Shown: positions 21,951 through 32,195 of the stretch, piece by piece
How the letters are laid out: each line of letters starts with the position of its first letter
Numbering within the stretch: position 1 is the first letter of the stretch
Assembly: GCF_018882185.1 (NCBI RefSeq)
Contig: NZ_JACVOY010000006.1
Location: 122,220-186,219, forward strand
DNA length: 64,000 nucleotides
Source: Polynucleobacter sp. AP-Latsch-80-C2
Lineage (GTDB): Bacteria; Pseudomonadota; Gammaproteobacteria; Burkholderiales; Burkholderiaceae
Direction: 5' to 3'
Program-made: the position numbers and the translations under genes
The notes under the pieces: model-generated
Database searches by the model: none
What the model was told of the DNA's origin: nothing
What the model saw: the letters and a program-made list of their open reading frames with translations, nothing else

Positions 21951-24389
21951 GTGAGGCATCGATATATTCCAATGATGAAGCTCAGTATGATCCTGTGCTT
22001 ACTTAGCCATAGCCTGGTAAATGCCAATGCTCTGAGTCAATCTGAAAAAGGGTGGATCGATGCCCATCCCATTGTTCGTTTTAGCATTCACGAAAAATAT
22101 GCGCCCTATCTAGAGGAAAGTAGCAAAGGTCAGGTAGGCGTATTTAAATCACTACTCTTAAAACTAGGGACATTTACTCAACAAGAATTTATTCCTATTT
22201 GGAGAAAATCAGACCACGAGGGATTACAACAACTGGCCAAGGGCGAAGTAGATTTCGTGATTGATCCGCAGATTGATGACGAGGTCATGAAGTTTGGATC
22301 CCTTTCGGAGGCCATCTTTTGGGGACATGATGCGGTTCTGACAAAAGCCACCAACACTAAAACTCAAGTTGATCTGGTCAATGTGGCTTATTTTGATCGT
22401 GGTTTTGAGAATCCGCCCAACCAAAATAACCCTCAAAGCAACACCTCAAGCCATCTAGAAAAGTTGATTACTGATTTACTCAAGAACGATATCCAAGCGC
22501 TGGTTCTGCCTATGAGACTTGCGCAACAGTTTATTAGTCAAGTAGGTAATGAAAAGATACAGATCGATGGGATCTATAGCCGAGAGCCCTTCCCCTATCG
22601 CTGGCTAATCTCCCATGAAGATGCGCCATTGCATGGAGTGCTGCAGAATTTTCTAGGCACGCTAGATCCCATTGAATCACGCCAACTTTTTGCCCTGGAC
22701 TCATCTAGCCAAGTTTCAGAATCTACATCTACCCCCTGGAAGACAGCCTTTCCATGGAGCATTAGCTTGGCACTGTTTCTGAGTGGGGCCTTTTGGATAT
22801 GGCGCACTCGTCATCAGCAAGCGGCGCTAGAGCAAGAAACAGCCACACTTCTTTTATCGAAGGAGACTGCTGAAAAAGCCAACGCAGCTAAATCCGCATT
22901 CTTGGCCACCATGAGTCATGAAATTCGTACACCGATGAATGCGATCCTGGGTGTTCAGGAGTTATTGCTGAGCAGCCAACAATTTCCCTCTAGCGAGAAG
23001 CCTTTACTCAGAAGCGCTCACGCTTCAGCAGAATCTCTCTTGGGTATCCTCAATCAAGTATTAGATCTCTCCAAAATTGAAGCGGGCAAATTGACACTAA
23101 ATCTAGAGCCCTACAACCTCAATTCCTTGATTGATGAAATTGATTCTGCGTTCTCAACAGTAGCGATTAAGCAGCAACTTCAACTACATACCTCTAAAGA
23201 TCCTCGGATTGCAGAAGTCTTAATGATGGATGCTTTGAGGTTGCGGCAAATCTTTCAGAATCTGATTAGCAACGCCATTAAATTTACTAACCATGGTGAA
23301 ATCTATTTCTCCATCACTGTTTTGGCAGATGATCACGCTGGTCAATTGATTGAATTTCGAGTCATTGATACCGGAATTGGTATGGGGGCTGAAGAAATAG
23401 AACTAGCCCTGCAAGCTTTTGAGCAAGTGCCCAACAAAGGCGAGGGAAGTCTCAGCGATCAGCAACGCGGTACTGGTCTTGGACTAACCATTACTAGCCA
23501 CTTAGTCAATTCGATGAATAGCCAACTCTTCTTTGAGAGTGCTCCTGGCTTTGGTAGCAATGTCCACTTTTCAGTAGCGTTTCCTCGTACTAGTATTGCC
23601 GCCAGCAGAAGCGCCTTTAGTGATGAAACCCCCGTCGCCAGAAAGCTCGTTTCTAAAAATCCAGAATTGCAATACCGCACGCTGCGCGCCCTCGTGGTTG
23701 AAGACCATCCAGCGAGTCGACAAATTATTTCTCTGCAATTACAAGCGCTCGGCATTGAGGTTTGTGTTTGTGAGAATGCCCACTTAGCTATAGAGTTCAT
23801 TGCCAAACAACATTTTGATCTAATGTTGACTGATCAATCCATTCCCGGTATGCAAGGTTCAGATTTAGCAAAGCATCTTCGCGAAATGGGATATCGAGAC
23901 CTCATCATTATTGGCGTCACTGCAGACATCTATGCCTTAGATTCTCGTCATCAGTTTTTAGCTTCAGGAATGAACGGTGTGCTGATTAAACCGCTGAGCT
24001 TAATGACACTTGAAAATGAGCTCTCTCGTTACTTTAGATCCATAGATGCAAGCCCATTAGAGGATGATTATTCCTTTGAGGCCTTTGGCAATCTCATTCA
24101 AAACAATCCCCATCAAATCATTGTCATCCTGGAAGAAATCAGACGGGTTCACGATGAGACTTTAGAAGCTCTGCATGGCAATAGCCCCGATGAAGCCAGC
24201 TTCAAAAGCATGGTTCATAAAGTCAAAGGAGGGGCGCAGCTTTTGCAGGCAAAAAACTTTATCCAGCGCTGCGAACAATTGGAAGTTGAGGGTCCTCTAC
24301 CAGCGAGACTAACAAGCTTTATGAAACTGCTTCAGGAGCAGAACCAAGCATTGGAAAGCTATAAGCAACGGTATCGCCCTGTGACTTAG
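21951..24389 (+). CDS. hybrid sensor histidine kinase with periplasmic binding domain, receiver and Hpt (BvgS/EvgS-like)
   Basis: This 812-residue inner-membrane sensor starts with a signal/anchor segment (MMKLSMILCLLSHSLVNANA). One periplasmic SBP_bac_3-like domain follows (about 30-250; KGWIDAHPIVRFSIHEKYAPY, GEVDFVID). A membrane helix lies near 265-285, then HisKA with H323 in SHEIRTPMN, a HATPase with IKFTN and RGTGLGL, a receiver with phosphoacceptor D628 in LMLTDQSIPG, and an Hpt domain with H756 in SMVHKVKGGA. BvgS has two binding domains plus PAS; here there is one and no PAS. GTG start 21951 is 5 bases after the regulator stop; in-frame ATGs at 21972 and 21975 are alternatives. Confidence 0.9.
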   Translation: MRHRYIPMMKLSMILCLLSHSLVNANALSQSEKGWIDAHPIVRFSIHEKYAPYLEESSKGQVGVFKSLLLKLGTFTQQEFIPIWRKSDHEGLQQLAKGEVDFVIDPQIDDEVMKFGSLSEAIFWGHDAVLTKATNTKTQVDLVNVAYFDRGFENPPNQNNPQSNTSSHLEKLITDLLKNDIQALVLPMRLAQQFISQVGNEKIQIDGIYSREPFPYRWLISHEDAPLHGVLQNFLGTLDPIESRQLFALDSSSQVSESTSTPWKTAFPWSISLALFLSGAFWIWRTRHQQAALEQETATLLLSKETAEKANAAKSAFLATMSHEIRTPMNAILGVQELLLSSQQFPSSEKPLLRSAHASAESLLGILNQVLDLSKIEAGKLTLNLEPYNLNSLIDEIDSAFSTVAIKQQLQLHTSKDPRIAEVLMMDALRLRQIFQNLISNAIKFTNHGEIYFSITVLADDHAGQLIEFRVIDTGIGMGAEEIELALQAFEQVPNKGEGSLSDQQRGTGLGLTITSHLVNSMNSQLFFESAPGFGSNVHFSVAFPRTSIAASRSAFSDETPVARKLVSKNPELQYRTLRALVVEDHPASRQIISLQLQALGIEVCVCENAHLAIEFIAKQHFDLMLTDQSIPGMQGSDLAKHLREMGYRDLIIIGVTADIYALDSRHQFLASGMNGVLIKPLSLMTLENELSRYFRSIDASPLEDDYSFEAFGNLIQNNPHQIIVILEEIRRVHDETLEALHGNSPDEASFKSMVHKVKGGAQLLQAKNFIQRCEQLEVEGPLPARLTSFMKLLQEQNQALESYKQRYRPVT

Positions 24390-24426
24390 GGTCCGCCGCA
24401 CTCCTTCTGGGTTTATCCTATTGGGA

Positions 24427-25974
24427 ATGCAAAAGCACTATTGGCGCCCAACTAGATTATTAATGACCATTCTTGGAATTGGTCTTGGCCTTCTTGCCAA
24501 TGCGTCTTCTGCAAATACCATGCCTCAGGCAGTAGCTACTAGCTTAGAGCACAATCAGATTCCAAAAGATGCTGTCAGTATTTCTGTCGTAGAAATAGAC
24601 ACCCCCCGCAGTGGCAAGGCCGTTGCTAAAAACATCTTGGATTGGCGTGCAAACGATCCCATGAATCCCGCTTCCACCATGAAGCTCTTAACCACCCTAA
24701 CAGGGTTGGACGTCCTAGGACCTCAATATCGCTGGCGCACCAATATCTACACCGATGGAATCATTCGCCAGGGCGTACTCGAGGGCAATATCTACCTACA
24801 AGGATCAGGCGACCCAAAGTTAGTGCCAGAAGAATTGGCCAAGCTCATGAAAGCCTTGCAAGGTCTTGGTATTCAGAAAATTGATGGCAATTTATTTTTT
24901 GATCGTAGTGCCTATGCGCCAAGCGTCATGGAACACAACACCATCGATGGTGAATCTCTTCGCGCCTATAACGTTCCGCCAGATCCATTGCTCTATGCCT
25001 TTAGAACACTCTCATTCCAGTTAAGCAAATCTCGTACTGCGGAATTTATCGACATTAGCTATAGCCCATTGATGTCTCAACTACAAATTGATAATCAAAT
25101 GCAATTGGTGGATCGGCCCTGTGATAACTGGAAAAGTAATCTTCGTTTCAACTTAGATCCTGAGGCTGGGGCTAGCAATGCTGGAGGTGACTTCAAGACC
25201 GATCAAGCGTTTACCGCCCAATTTTCAGGGGCTTTTCCGAATACCTGCAAAGGGGTCTACTACAACGTTGTTGCCTTGGATGCCAATACCTTCTTAACTC
25301 AAGGCTTTACTGCCGCATGGGAGCAGGCAGGTGGCATTTGGGCTAAGACCCCTGTTGGACAGAGCGCTACAGTTCCTATCACCGCCCGACTCTTGCTGCA
25401 GTTTGAAGGAATTAAGCTATCTGATGATGTGCAAGACATTAATAAATATTCAAACAATGTCATGGCTCGGCAGCTCCTACTCACTTTGGCACTTGAGAAA
25501 ATAGGCAAGCCAGCAACAAAAGAAAATGGTGAACTGGTCATTCAGAGTTGGCTCAAGCAAATGGGTTTAGATTTTCCGGGGCTCGTGATTGAGAATGGAT
25601 CAGGCTTATCACGCAATGAAGCGATTTCTGCGGGGCAAATGAACCAACTCCTTTTACTAGCCCGCAACTTACCCGCCTCAGAGATTTTTTATAACAGTTT
25701 GCCGCTTGCAGGAACCGATGGCACCATGAGAAATCGCCTCATGACACAGCTTCGTAAATTTTTGCACCTGAAAAAGAAACCGGAAGTTCGGATGAAGACC
25801 GGCTCGCTTGCTGATGTTAGAGCAATCTCTGGTTATGTCTTAAGTAAATCAGGCAAGCTCTATGCCGTGACTTCTTTTATTAATCACCCGAATGCCTGGA
25901 GAGGCCTAGAGGCCCACGATCAATTGCTGTCGTGGCTGCTAGAAGACGGTCCTGAACCAAAGCACGCGCGCTGA
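24427..25974 (+). CDS. dacB: D-alanyl-D-alanine carboxypeptidase/endopeptidase (PBP4 family)
   Basis: This periplasmic penicillin-binding protein trims or cleaves peptidoglycan cross-links. A signal peptide (RLLMTILGIGLGLLANASSA) is followed by all three serine-DD-peptidase motifs: SxxK in NPASTMKLL (Ser near residue 83), SxN in YSNNVMARQL and KTG in MKTGSLADV. The large insert between SxxK and SxN is typical of class C PBP4. The start is uncertain: TTG 24421, ATG 24427 and ATG 24463 all precede the signal helix, and none has a clear ribosome binding site. The 3' end overlaps the convergent tsaC gene by 55 bases. Confidence 0.93.
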   Translation: MQKHYWRPTRLLMTILGIGLGLLANASSANTMPQAVATSLEHNQIPKDAVSISVVEIDTPRSGKAVAKNILDWRANDPMNPASTMKLLTTLTGLDVLGPQYRWRTNIYTDGIIRQGVLEGNIYLQGSGDPKLVPEELAKLMKALQGLGIQKIDGNLFFDRSAYAPSVMEHNTIDGESLRAYNVPPDPLLYAFRTLSFQLSKSRTAEFIDISYSPLMSQLQIDNQMQLVDRPCDNWKSNLRFNLDPEAGASNAGGDFKTDQAFTAQFSGAFPNTCKGVYYNVVALDANTFLTQGFTAAWEQAGGIWAKTPVGQSATVPITARLLLQFEGIKLSDDVQDINKYSNNVMARQLLLTLALEKIGKPATKENGELVIQSWLKQMGLDFPGLVIENGSGLSRNEAISAGQMNQLLLLARNLPASEIFYNSLPLAGTDGTMRNRLMTQLRKFLHLKKKPEVRMKTGSLADVRAISGYVLSKSGKLYAVTSFINHPNAWRGLEAHDQLLSWLLEDGPEPKHAR

Positions 25975-27014
25975 AGCCGGTCTCTCACCCCATCCCACTC
26001 TTCACCGGCTGGCGGCTCTGGGAACAAAATCAGATCCCAGCCCTGCTGATCTAAGTCTCGCAATGAACGATATAGGCGATTTGCAAAAGCAGCGCCATCG
26101 CTAGGCATGATGATCTCTTCAAAATGCACCGAAGGATGTCCATCATGACCTAAAGAGGATTCGGAATCCAATACTGCAACTGCTACGCGCGATTTAATAT
26201 CTGGGAACTCACTCAAGGCATCCAAAACCCTGCCTGGCGCGTAAAGACGCAAAGGTGTTGTCGGTGCGTAATGGGCGCGCAAACTTCCCGACACCCTTGG
26301 AAGCACTTCTTCACTCTCATCTTTGAGAACTTCTCCAGGCTGATACACCTGAATACCCGTCTTTGCCAAGATTTCACCAGGCGTAATCACACCAGGTCTT
26401 AGAAGAATGGCTTTGTCGCCAGAAGACAGATCGATGATGGTCGATTCAATACCGACTTCACAATCGCCACCATCCAAAACCATCAGACCCAACATGCCTT
26501 CAAATTCATTTCGCACATCAGCAGCACTCGTTGGCGAAACCTTACCGAAGCGATTGGCTGAAGGCGCTACCACTCCACCCTTAAATTTCCGCAGGAGCTC
26601 CTGGGCAATCGGATGGGTAGGCGCACGAATAGCAACGGTATCTTGACCGCCAGTGAGTTCATTTAAAACGCTCTTGTCTTTTTTAAATACTAGAGTCAAA
26701 GGACCAGGCCAAAAGGTATTGACCAGTAATAATGCGTCTTCCGATAAGTCACGCACCCAGGGACTGAGCAAAGCAGTCCAATCAATTTTGGCAACATCAT
26801 ATACATCAGGCGCTGCAAGATGAACAATCAGAGGGTGATTAGGGGGTCTGCCTTTAGCAGCAAAGATTTTTTTAATGGCTTCAGGGTTTTTAGCATCAGC
26901 GCCTAAGCCATAGACTGTCTCAGTTGGGAAGGCAACTAAACCACCATCACGCAAGGTTTGCACTGCTTCATTGATCACTGCAGAAGATTGCAGTGGCGTA
27001 CTGTCAGTAGACAT
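25920..27014 (-). CDS. tsaC: threonylcarbamoyl-AMP synthase (Sua5/YwlC type)
   Basis: This enzyme makes threonylcarbamoyl-AMP from threonine, bicarbonate and ATP for t6A37 in tRNA. The YrdC/TsaC domain occupies about residues 10-215 (FPTETVYGLGADA, KGRPPNHPLIVHL, ANRFGKVSPTSA, GIESTIIDLS). A Sua5 C-terminal domain follows to about 350 (SGSLRAHYAPTTPLRLY), so it is the longer Sua5 type. Its stop lies inside the dacB 3' end (55-base tail-to-tail overlap), and its start is 2 bases from the purK stop, implying cotranscription with the purine genes. Confidence 0.95.
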   Translation of the reverse strand: MSTDSTPLQSSAVINEAVQTLRDGGLVAFPTETVYGLGADAKNPEAIKKIFAAKGRPPNHPLIVHLAAPDVYDVAKIDWTALLSPWVRDLSEDALLLVNTFWPGPLTLVFKKDKSVLNELTGGQDTVAIRAPTHPIAQELLRKFKGGVVAPSANRFGKVSPTSAADVRNEFEGMLGLMVLDGGDCEVGIESTIIDLSSGDKAILLRPGVITPGEILAKTGIQVYQPGEVLKDESEEVLPRVSGSLRAHYAPTTPLRLYAPGRVLDALSEFPDIKSRVAVAVLDSESSLGHDGHPSVHFEEIIMPSDGAAFANRLYRSLRDLDQQGWDLILFPEPPAGEEWDGVRDRLQRACFGSGPSSSSHDSN

Positions 27015-27016
27015 TT

Positions 27017-28201
27017 CTAGGGCTCGATACCTAATTCAGTAGCAACTGCTGCGCAGTTTTGACGGGCTTCATTTAAAGCCTCACCTAGACAATTGATGTG
27101 ACCCATCTTTCTACCAACACGTGGGACAGACTTGCCATAGAGATGTAACTTCGCATCAGGATGTGCCAATACTTTATTCCAGGCAGGCTCTTGAGCTTGA
27201 TCGCTATTGCCCTCAAACCATAAATCACCCAAAAGATTGAGCATCGATACAGGGGCAAGTAAGCGAGTGTCACCTAGTGGCAAGCGCGCCATACTTCTCA
27301 CTTGCTGCTCAAACTGACTGCTGACACAAGCATCCATGGTGTAGTGACCAGAATTGTGCGGACGCGGAGCGATTTCATTAGCAATGATATCGCCATTCTT
27401 GAGCACAAAAAACTCTACACAAAGGACACCAACGTAATCAATCTTGCGAATTAATGCTTTAGCAGCATCAATAATTTTCTTTTCTTGCAAAGGCTTTAGT
27501 GATGGCGCAGGAACTGTAGAGGTATGCAAGATTCCATCGCGATGAATGTTTTGGGAGACTGGGTAAGCCACTACAGCATCATCGTAGCCACGCACGACTA
27601 ATGCGGAAACTTCAAAATCCAATTCCATACGCTTTTCTAATACGCATGGAACCTTACCGAGCTCAGCCCAAGCAGCCGGGAGATCCGCTGCGGCATACAC
27701 CGTGATTTGACCTTTGCCGTCATAGCCCATGCGCGCCGTTTTCAAAATACCAGGGAATAAGTCTGCAGGGACGTGTGCCACATCAGCATCATGTTCGATG
27801 ACAAAGTTTGGCGCTGGTCCGATATTGGTCTCTGACTTCCAGGTTGCGAGGAAATTTTTCTCGGCAATACGGTTTTGAGCTAAGGAGACACAGCTACTGC
27901 GGGGTGCAACAAACACGCCGAGAGATTCCAGCTCATCTAAAGCTTGTGCGGGAACATTTTCAAATTCGGTACTGACTGATGTACACAGGGATGCCATTTC
28001 TTTTAAAGCAGCAGAGTCTGTGTAATCGGCTTTGATAAATTTTTCAGCGATAGAGCCAGCAGGGCTTTCAGCATCTGGATCTAAAACGCAGACCTTGTAA
28101 CCCATAGATTGGGCTGCCTGAGTAAACATGCGTCCTAATTGACCACCACCCAAAATTCCTAAATACGAACCCGGCAAAATGGGTTCTGAATGATCTGCCA
28201 T
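27017..28201 (-). CDS. purK: N5-carboxyaminoimidazole ribonucleotide synthase
   Basis: This 394-residue ATP-grasp enzyme converts AIR, bicarbonate and ATP to N5-CAIR. The N-terminal dinucleotide-like loop (LGILGGGQLGRMFTQAAQSMG), GILKTARMGYDGKGQ and EIAPRPHNSGHYTMDAC are all present. It lies 4 bases after purE in the same direction, the classical purEK pair, and is followed by tsaC. Confidence 0.97.
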   Translation of the reverse strand: MADHSEPILPGSYLGILGGGQLGRMFTQAAQSMGYKVCVLDPDAESPAGSIAEKFIKADYTDSAALKEMASLCTSVSTEFENVPAQALDELESLGVFVAPRSSCVSLAQNRIAEKNFLATWKSETNIGPAPNFVIEHDADVAHVPADLFPGILKTARMGYDGKGQITVYAAADLPAAWAELGKVPCVLEKRMELDFEVSALVVRGYDDAVVAYPVSQNIHRDGILHTSTVPAPSLKPLQEKKIIDAAKALIRKIDYVGVLCVEFFVLKNGDIIANEIAPRPHNSGHYTMDACVSSQFEQQVRSMARLPLGDTRLLAPVSMLNLLGDLWFEGNSDQAQEPAWNKVLAHPDAKLHLYGKSVPRVGRKMGHINCLGEALNEARQNCAAVATELGIEP

Positions 28202-28205
28202 GTAA

Positions 28206-28700
28206 TTAATATCCCGGCAAATTCATTGAGCGTGCAGTTTCAGACTGCTTGACGCGGAACTCTTCTAAGCGTTTAGCTAAATCTGCATCATGCAAGGCTA
28301 AGCCTGCAATCACATGCAAGGCAGCATTGGCCGCACCAGCTTCACCAATCGCAAATGTTGCTACTGGAATACCTTTAGGCATTTGCACGATTGAATAGAG
28401 AGAGTCTTCGCCACGTAAATATTTACTGGCTACTGGAACACCATAGACTGGAACAATGGTTTTAGAAGCGAGCATGCCTGGCAAGTGCGCTGCACCACCT
28501 GCACCAGCAATAATGGCTTGCAAACCATTGGCTTGTGCTTTTTCTGCATACTGGAACATGTCATCTGGCATACGGTGAGCAGAGAGTACTTGCGCTTCAT
28601 GAGCGATACCAAATTGCTCAAGCATTTGGGCGGCGTGTTGCATGGTGTCCCAATCTGAATTGGATCCCATCACTATTCCGACTATTGGCTTCTTGCTCAT
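28206..28700 (-). CDS. purE: N5-carboxyaminoimidazole ribonucleotide mutase
   Basis: This 164-residue class I PurE isomerises N5-CAIR to CAIR. The phosphate-binding block [14 protein letters not shown], the catalytic-His segment [11 protein letters not shown] and [16 protein letters not shown] are intact. It sits between purC and purK in one run and functions with PurK. Confidence 0.98.
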   Translation of the reverse strand: MSKKPIVGIVMGSNSDWDTMQHAAQMLEQFGIAHEAQVLSAHRMPDDMFQYAEKAQANGLQAIIAGAGGAAHLPGMLASKTIVPVYGVPVASKYLRGEDSLYSIVQMPKGIPVATFAIGEAGAANAALHVIAGLALHDADLAKRLEEFRVKQSETARSMNLPGY

Positions 28701-28736
28701 GCAGCTCTCCGAATACCTAAAATGTTTAGGGCTCTA

Positions 28737-29633
28737 TTATCCCTGAGTCAGTCTTGTTAAGGCTTCGCGATACTTTTGAGCGGTTTTTTCGATGACTTCA
28801 GCAGGTAATTGGGGTGCAGGCGCTGTTTTTGGCCATAACTTGCCATCAACCATCGCTGTTTCTAGCCAATCCCGGACAAATTGCTTGTCATAGGACGGTG
28901 GATTGGAGCCCACATAGTAAGTTTCAGCAGGCCAAAAGCGGGAGGAGTCTGCCGTCAGAATCTCATCCATCAAAACTAGCTGACCTGCGTCATCAAGACC
29001 AAATTCAAACTTGGTATCGGCAATGATGATTCCGCGAGTGGCTGCGTATTCAGAAGCTTCCTTATACAAACGGATGCTAACTTCACGAATTTGCTTCGCT
29101 AATTTTTCACCGATGAGCTCAATTACTTTTTCAAAAGAGATATTTTCATCATGCTCACCTGCTTCTGCTTTAGCAGCTGGAGTAAAGATAGGCTCAGGTA
29201 ATTTTTGCGCATTCTCTAAGCCTTCAGGCAAAGCAATGCCGCATACCTTGCCAGTTTCTTTGTAGTCTTTCCAACCACTACCAGCCAAGTAACCGCGCAC
29301 AACGGCTTCCACCATAATGGGCTTGAGGCGTTTAGCCACAACAGCACGGCCAGTCACTTGCGCAACTTCATCAGTAGCCACTACTGTTGCCGGATCAATA
29401 CCTGTTAAGTGATTTGGAATCACAGATCCCAACTTTTCAAACCAGAAGTTCGCCATCTGATTGAGCACAACGCCCTTCTCAGGAATAGGCTCGCCCATCA
29501 CCACATCAAATGCAGATAAGCGATCTGTGGTGATCATGAGAAGCTTGTCATCACCTAGGGCGTAGACATCACGCACCTTACCTTTGGATAACAAAGGCAA
29601 TGACTTAATAGAAGTAGCGTACAAAGCAGCCAT
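28737..29633 (-). CDS. purC: phosphoribosylaminoimidazole-succinocarboxamide synthase
   Basis: This 298-residue SAICAR synthetase joins CAIR and aspartate. Motifs: [54 protein letters not shown] [12 protein letters not shown], and [12 protein letters not shown]. It is the longer yeast-like class of about 300 residues. It lies 7 bases downstream of fba, so glycolytic and purine genes appear to form one transcription unit (fba-purC-purE-purK-tsaC). Confidence 0.97.
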   Translation of the reverse strand: MAALYATSIKSLPLLSKGKVRDVYALGDDKLLMITTDRLSAFDVVMGEPIPEKGVVLNQMANFWFEKLGSVIPNHLTGIDPATVVATDEVAQVTGRAVVAKRLKPIMVEAVVRGYLAGSGWKDYKETGKVCGIALPEGLENAQKLPEPIFTPAAKAEAGEHDENISFEKVIELIGEKLAKQIREVSIRLYKEASEYAATRGIIIADTKFEFGLDDAGQLVLMDEILTADSSRFWPAETYYVGSNPPSYDKQFVRDWLETAMVDGKLWPKTAPAPQLPAEVIEKTAQKYREALTRLTQG

Positions 29634-29640
29634 CGTTAAC

Positions 29641-30705
29641 TCACTTCACGATCTGAGCTAACTTACCGCTCTTGTAAAGCTCTGCCATTTTCTCTAATGA
29701 AATTGGCTTAATTTTGGATGCCTGACCAGCAGAACCAAAGGCTTCAAAGCGTGCAATACATACTTTCTTGGCAGCTTCACGTGCTGGCTTTAAATAATCG
29801 CGTGGATCAAACTTGCTTGGGTTCTCAATGAAGTAGCGACGGATAGCGCCAGTCATTGCCAAACGAATGTCGGTATCAATATTGATCTTACGAACGCCGT
29901 TCTTAATACCTTCTTGAATCTCTTCTACAGGCACGCCGTAGGTTTCTTTCATATCGCCACCAAATTCGCGGATCTCAGCTAGCAATTCTTGTGGAACGCT
30001 TGATGAACCATGCATTACTAAATGAGTGTTTGGAATGCGCGCATGAATTTCTTTAATGCGGTCAATTGCCAATATATCGCCTGTAGGCTTTTTACTGAAT
30101 TTGTATGCGCCATGGCTAGTACCAATCGCAATCGCTAGGGCATCGCACTGGGTTGCTCGCACAAAGTCAGCCGCTTGCTCAACGTCAGTCAATAACTGTT
30201 CGCGAGTCATCGTGCCGTCAGCACCATGACCGTCTTCTTTGTCGCCCTTCATGGTTTCTAGAGAACCCAACACGCCAAGTTCTGCTTCAACCGTAACTCC
30301 GATGGAATGAGAAAACTTCACCACCTCTTTAGAAACATCCACGTTGTATTCATAGCTAGCAACGGTTTTACCGTCAGCCTCTAAGGAGCCGTCCATCATG
30401 ACGCTAGTAAAGCCACTCTTAATCGCAGCCATACACACTGCTGGGCTCTGACCGTGATCTTGGTGCATCACCACTGGAATATGGGGATAAGCTTCCACCG
30501 CAGCAGAAATCAAATGGCGCAAGAATGCTTCACCTGCGTATTTACGAGCACCGGCAGAGGCTTGCATGATGACTGGAGAGTCTGCTTCATTCGCAGCTTC
30601 CATAATCGCAGTCACTTGCTCTAAGTTGTTGACGTTAAATGCTGGCAGACCATAACCGTTTTCAGCAGCATGATCCAAGAGTTGTCGCAAAGATACTAAA
30701 GCCAT
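29641..30705 (-). CDS. fba: class II fructose-bisphosphate aldolase (Calvin-cycle type)
   Basis: This 354-residue zinc aldolase interconverts FBP with DHAP and G3[24 protein letters not shown] with zinc-binding His, [12 protein letters not shown] and HGSSSVPQE are present; the last block includes a further His ligand. The length and the SSVPQE block match the FbaA/CbbA Calvin-type subfamily common in Burkholderiales. It lies 50 bases after pyk. Confidence 0.97.
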   Translation of the reverse strand: MALVSLRQLLDHAAENGYGLPAFNVNNLEQVTAIMEAANEADSPVIMQASAGARKYAGEAFLRHLISAAVEAYPHIPVVMHQDHGQSPAVCMAAIKSGFTSVMMDGSLEADGKTVASYEYNVDVSKEVVKFSHSIGVTVEAELGVLGSLETMKGDKEDGHGADGTMTREQLLTDVEQAADFVRATQCDALAIAIGTSHGAYKFSKKPTGDILAIDRIKEIHARIPNTHLVMHGSSSVPQELLAEIREFGGDMKETYGVPVEEIQEGIKNGVRKINIDTDIRLAMTGAIRRYFIENPSKFDPRDYLKPAREAAKKVCIARFEAFGSAGQASKIKPISLEKMAELYKSGKLAQIVK

Positions 30706-30755
30706 GATGTTCTCTTAATAAATTGAATAAGTTAATTAAATGGGTAAATGAATGA

Positions 30756-32192
30756 TTACTTCACATGAATAATTTTGAGGGTATTGGTGCCGCCAGGCTC
30801 ACCCATTGGCTCGCCTGAAGTAAGCACCACGGTATCGCCTTTTTTAACTGCGCCCGACTTTTTGAGGCAAGCCTCAACTTCTTGCAAAGCCGTATCGCGA
30901 TCCTTGGTGTAATCCAAGCCAATTGGAGTCACGTTGCGATAAGTACTCAAAGCACGTTGCGTAGCAATCTTGGAGGTGAGTGCAAAAATCGGCACGTGAA
31001 TATTGTGGCGACTCATCCAAATGGCTGTAGAACCTGAGTCAGTCAGGGCAGCAATCGCATTGGCATTCAAATGGTGGGCAGTAAACAAAGCACCCAAAGC
31101 AATCGTTTGATCGATGCGGGTAAAGGTTTGATCCAAGAAATCGGTATCCAGTTTCACACGATCCGATTTTTCCGCTTCAACGCAAATCTCTGCCATTGCT
31201 TTAATGGTCTGCACTGGATACATACCGGCTGCAGATTCTGCGGAGAGCATCACGGCGTCAGTACCATCTAAAACAGCGTTGGCTACGTCACTCACTTCAG
31301 CGCGCGTTGGCACTGGTGCATTGATCATTGACTCCATCATCTGGGTTGCCGTGATCGTAAATTTATCAGCCTCGAGTGCCCACTTAATCATGCGCTTTTG
31401 TAATGCTGGCACAGCAGGATTACCCACTTCAATGGCTAAGTCACCACGCGCAACCATGATGCCGTCGCTCTCAGCAATGATGCTTTTAAGTGCTTCAGGT
31501 TCAATGGCTTCTGCACGCTCTACTTTGGCAATGGTGCGCACTTTACCCACACCATATTTGGCGCTAGCAGCATCAGCCAGCTTACGCGCGTAAGCCATAT
31601 CAGCACCATCTTTAGGAAAGCTAATCGCCAGGAAGTCCACACCCATGGCAATGGCTGCATCCAGATCAGAAATATCTTTCTCAGTCAAAGCGGGAGCAGT
31701 TAAACCTCCGCCAGCACGATTAATACCTTTGTTATTCGATAGTGGTCCACCCTGCTCTACGCTCGTATAAATCTCACCACCTTTAACGCTTTCAACACGC
31801 AATACAACTAAACCATCATTCAATAAAAGCCGATCGCCGGATTTAACATCACTGGGCAATTCTTTGTAATCAAGACCAACACGCTCTTGGTTTCCTAAGG
31901 CACAGTTCACATCCAAAATAAATTGCTCACCTTCTTTGAGCAAAATTTTGCTGTCTGCAAATTTACCCACACGAATTTTGGGGCCCTGAAGGTCAGCCAT
32001 GATGCCGACTTCTTTGCCTACTTCAGCAGAAATACTGCGTACTAAATCATGGCGGGCTTTGTGGTCAGCTACCGTGCCATGCGAAAAGTTCATGCGCACT
32101 ACATCGACGCCTGCACGAATCATGTCACGAAGAACTTCAGGCTTTTCGGATGCGGGCCCTAGGGTGGCAATGATTTTGGTTGCTCGAAGCAT
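30756..32192 (-). CDS. pyk: pyruvate kinase
   Basis: This 478-residue enzyme makes pyruvate and ATP from PEP. TKIIATLGPASEKPEVLRDM, VRMNFSHG, the Mg-binding region GIMVARGDLAIEVG and TATQMMESMI are intact, and a C-terminal allosteric domain is present. It is 3 bases from pgk on the same strand, so pgk-pyk-fba are probably cotranscribed for lower glycolysis. Confidence 0.98.
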   Translation of the reverse strand: MLRATKIIATLGPASEKPEVLRDMIRAGVDVVRMNFSHGTVADHKARHDLVRSISAEVGKEVGIMADLQGPKIRVGKFADSKILLKEGEQFILDVNCALGNQERVGLDYKELPSDVKSGDRLLLNDGLVVLRVESVKGGEIYTSVEQGGPLSNNKGINRAGGGLTAPALTEKDISDLDAAIAMGVDFLAISFPKDGADMAYARKLADAASAKYGVGKVRTIAKVERAEAIEPEALKSIIAESDGIMVARGDLAIEVGNPAVPALQKRMIKWALEADKFTITATQMMESMINAPVPTRAEVSDVANAVLDGTDAVMLSAESAAGMYPVQTIKAMAEICVEAEKSDRVKLDTDFLDQTFTRIDQTIALGALFTAHHLNANAIAALTDSGSTAIWMSRHNIHVPIFALTSKIATQRALSTYRNVTPIGLDYTKDRDTALQEVEACLKKSGAVKKGDTVVLTSGEPMGEPGGTNTLKIIHVK

Positions 32193-32195
32193 TAT

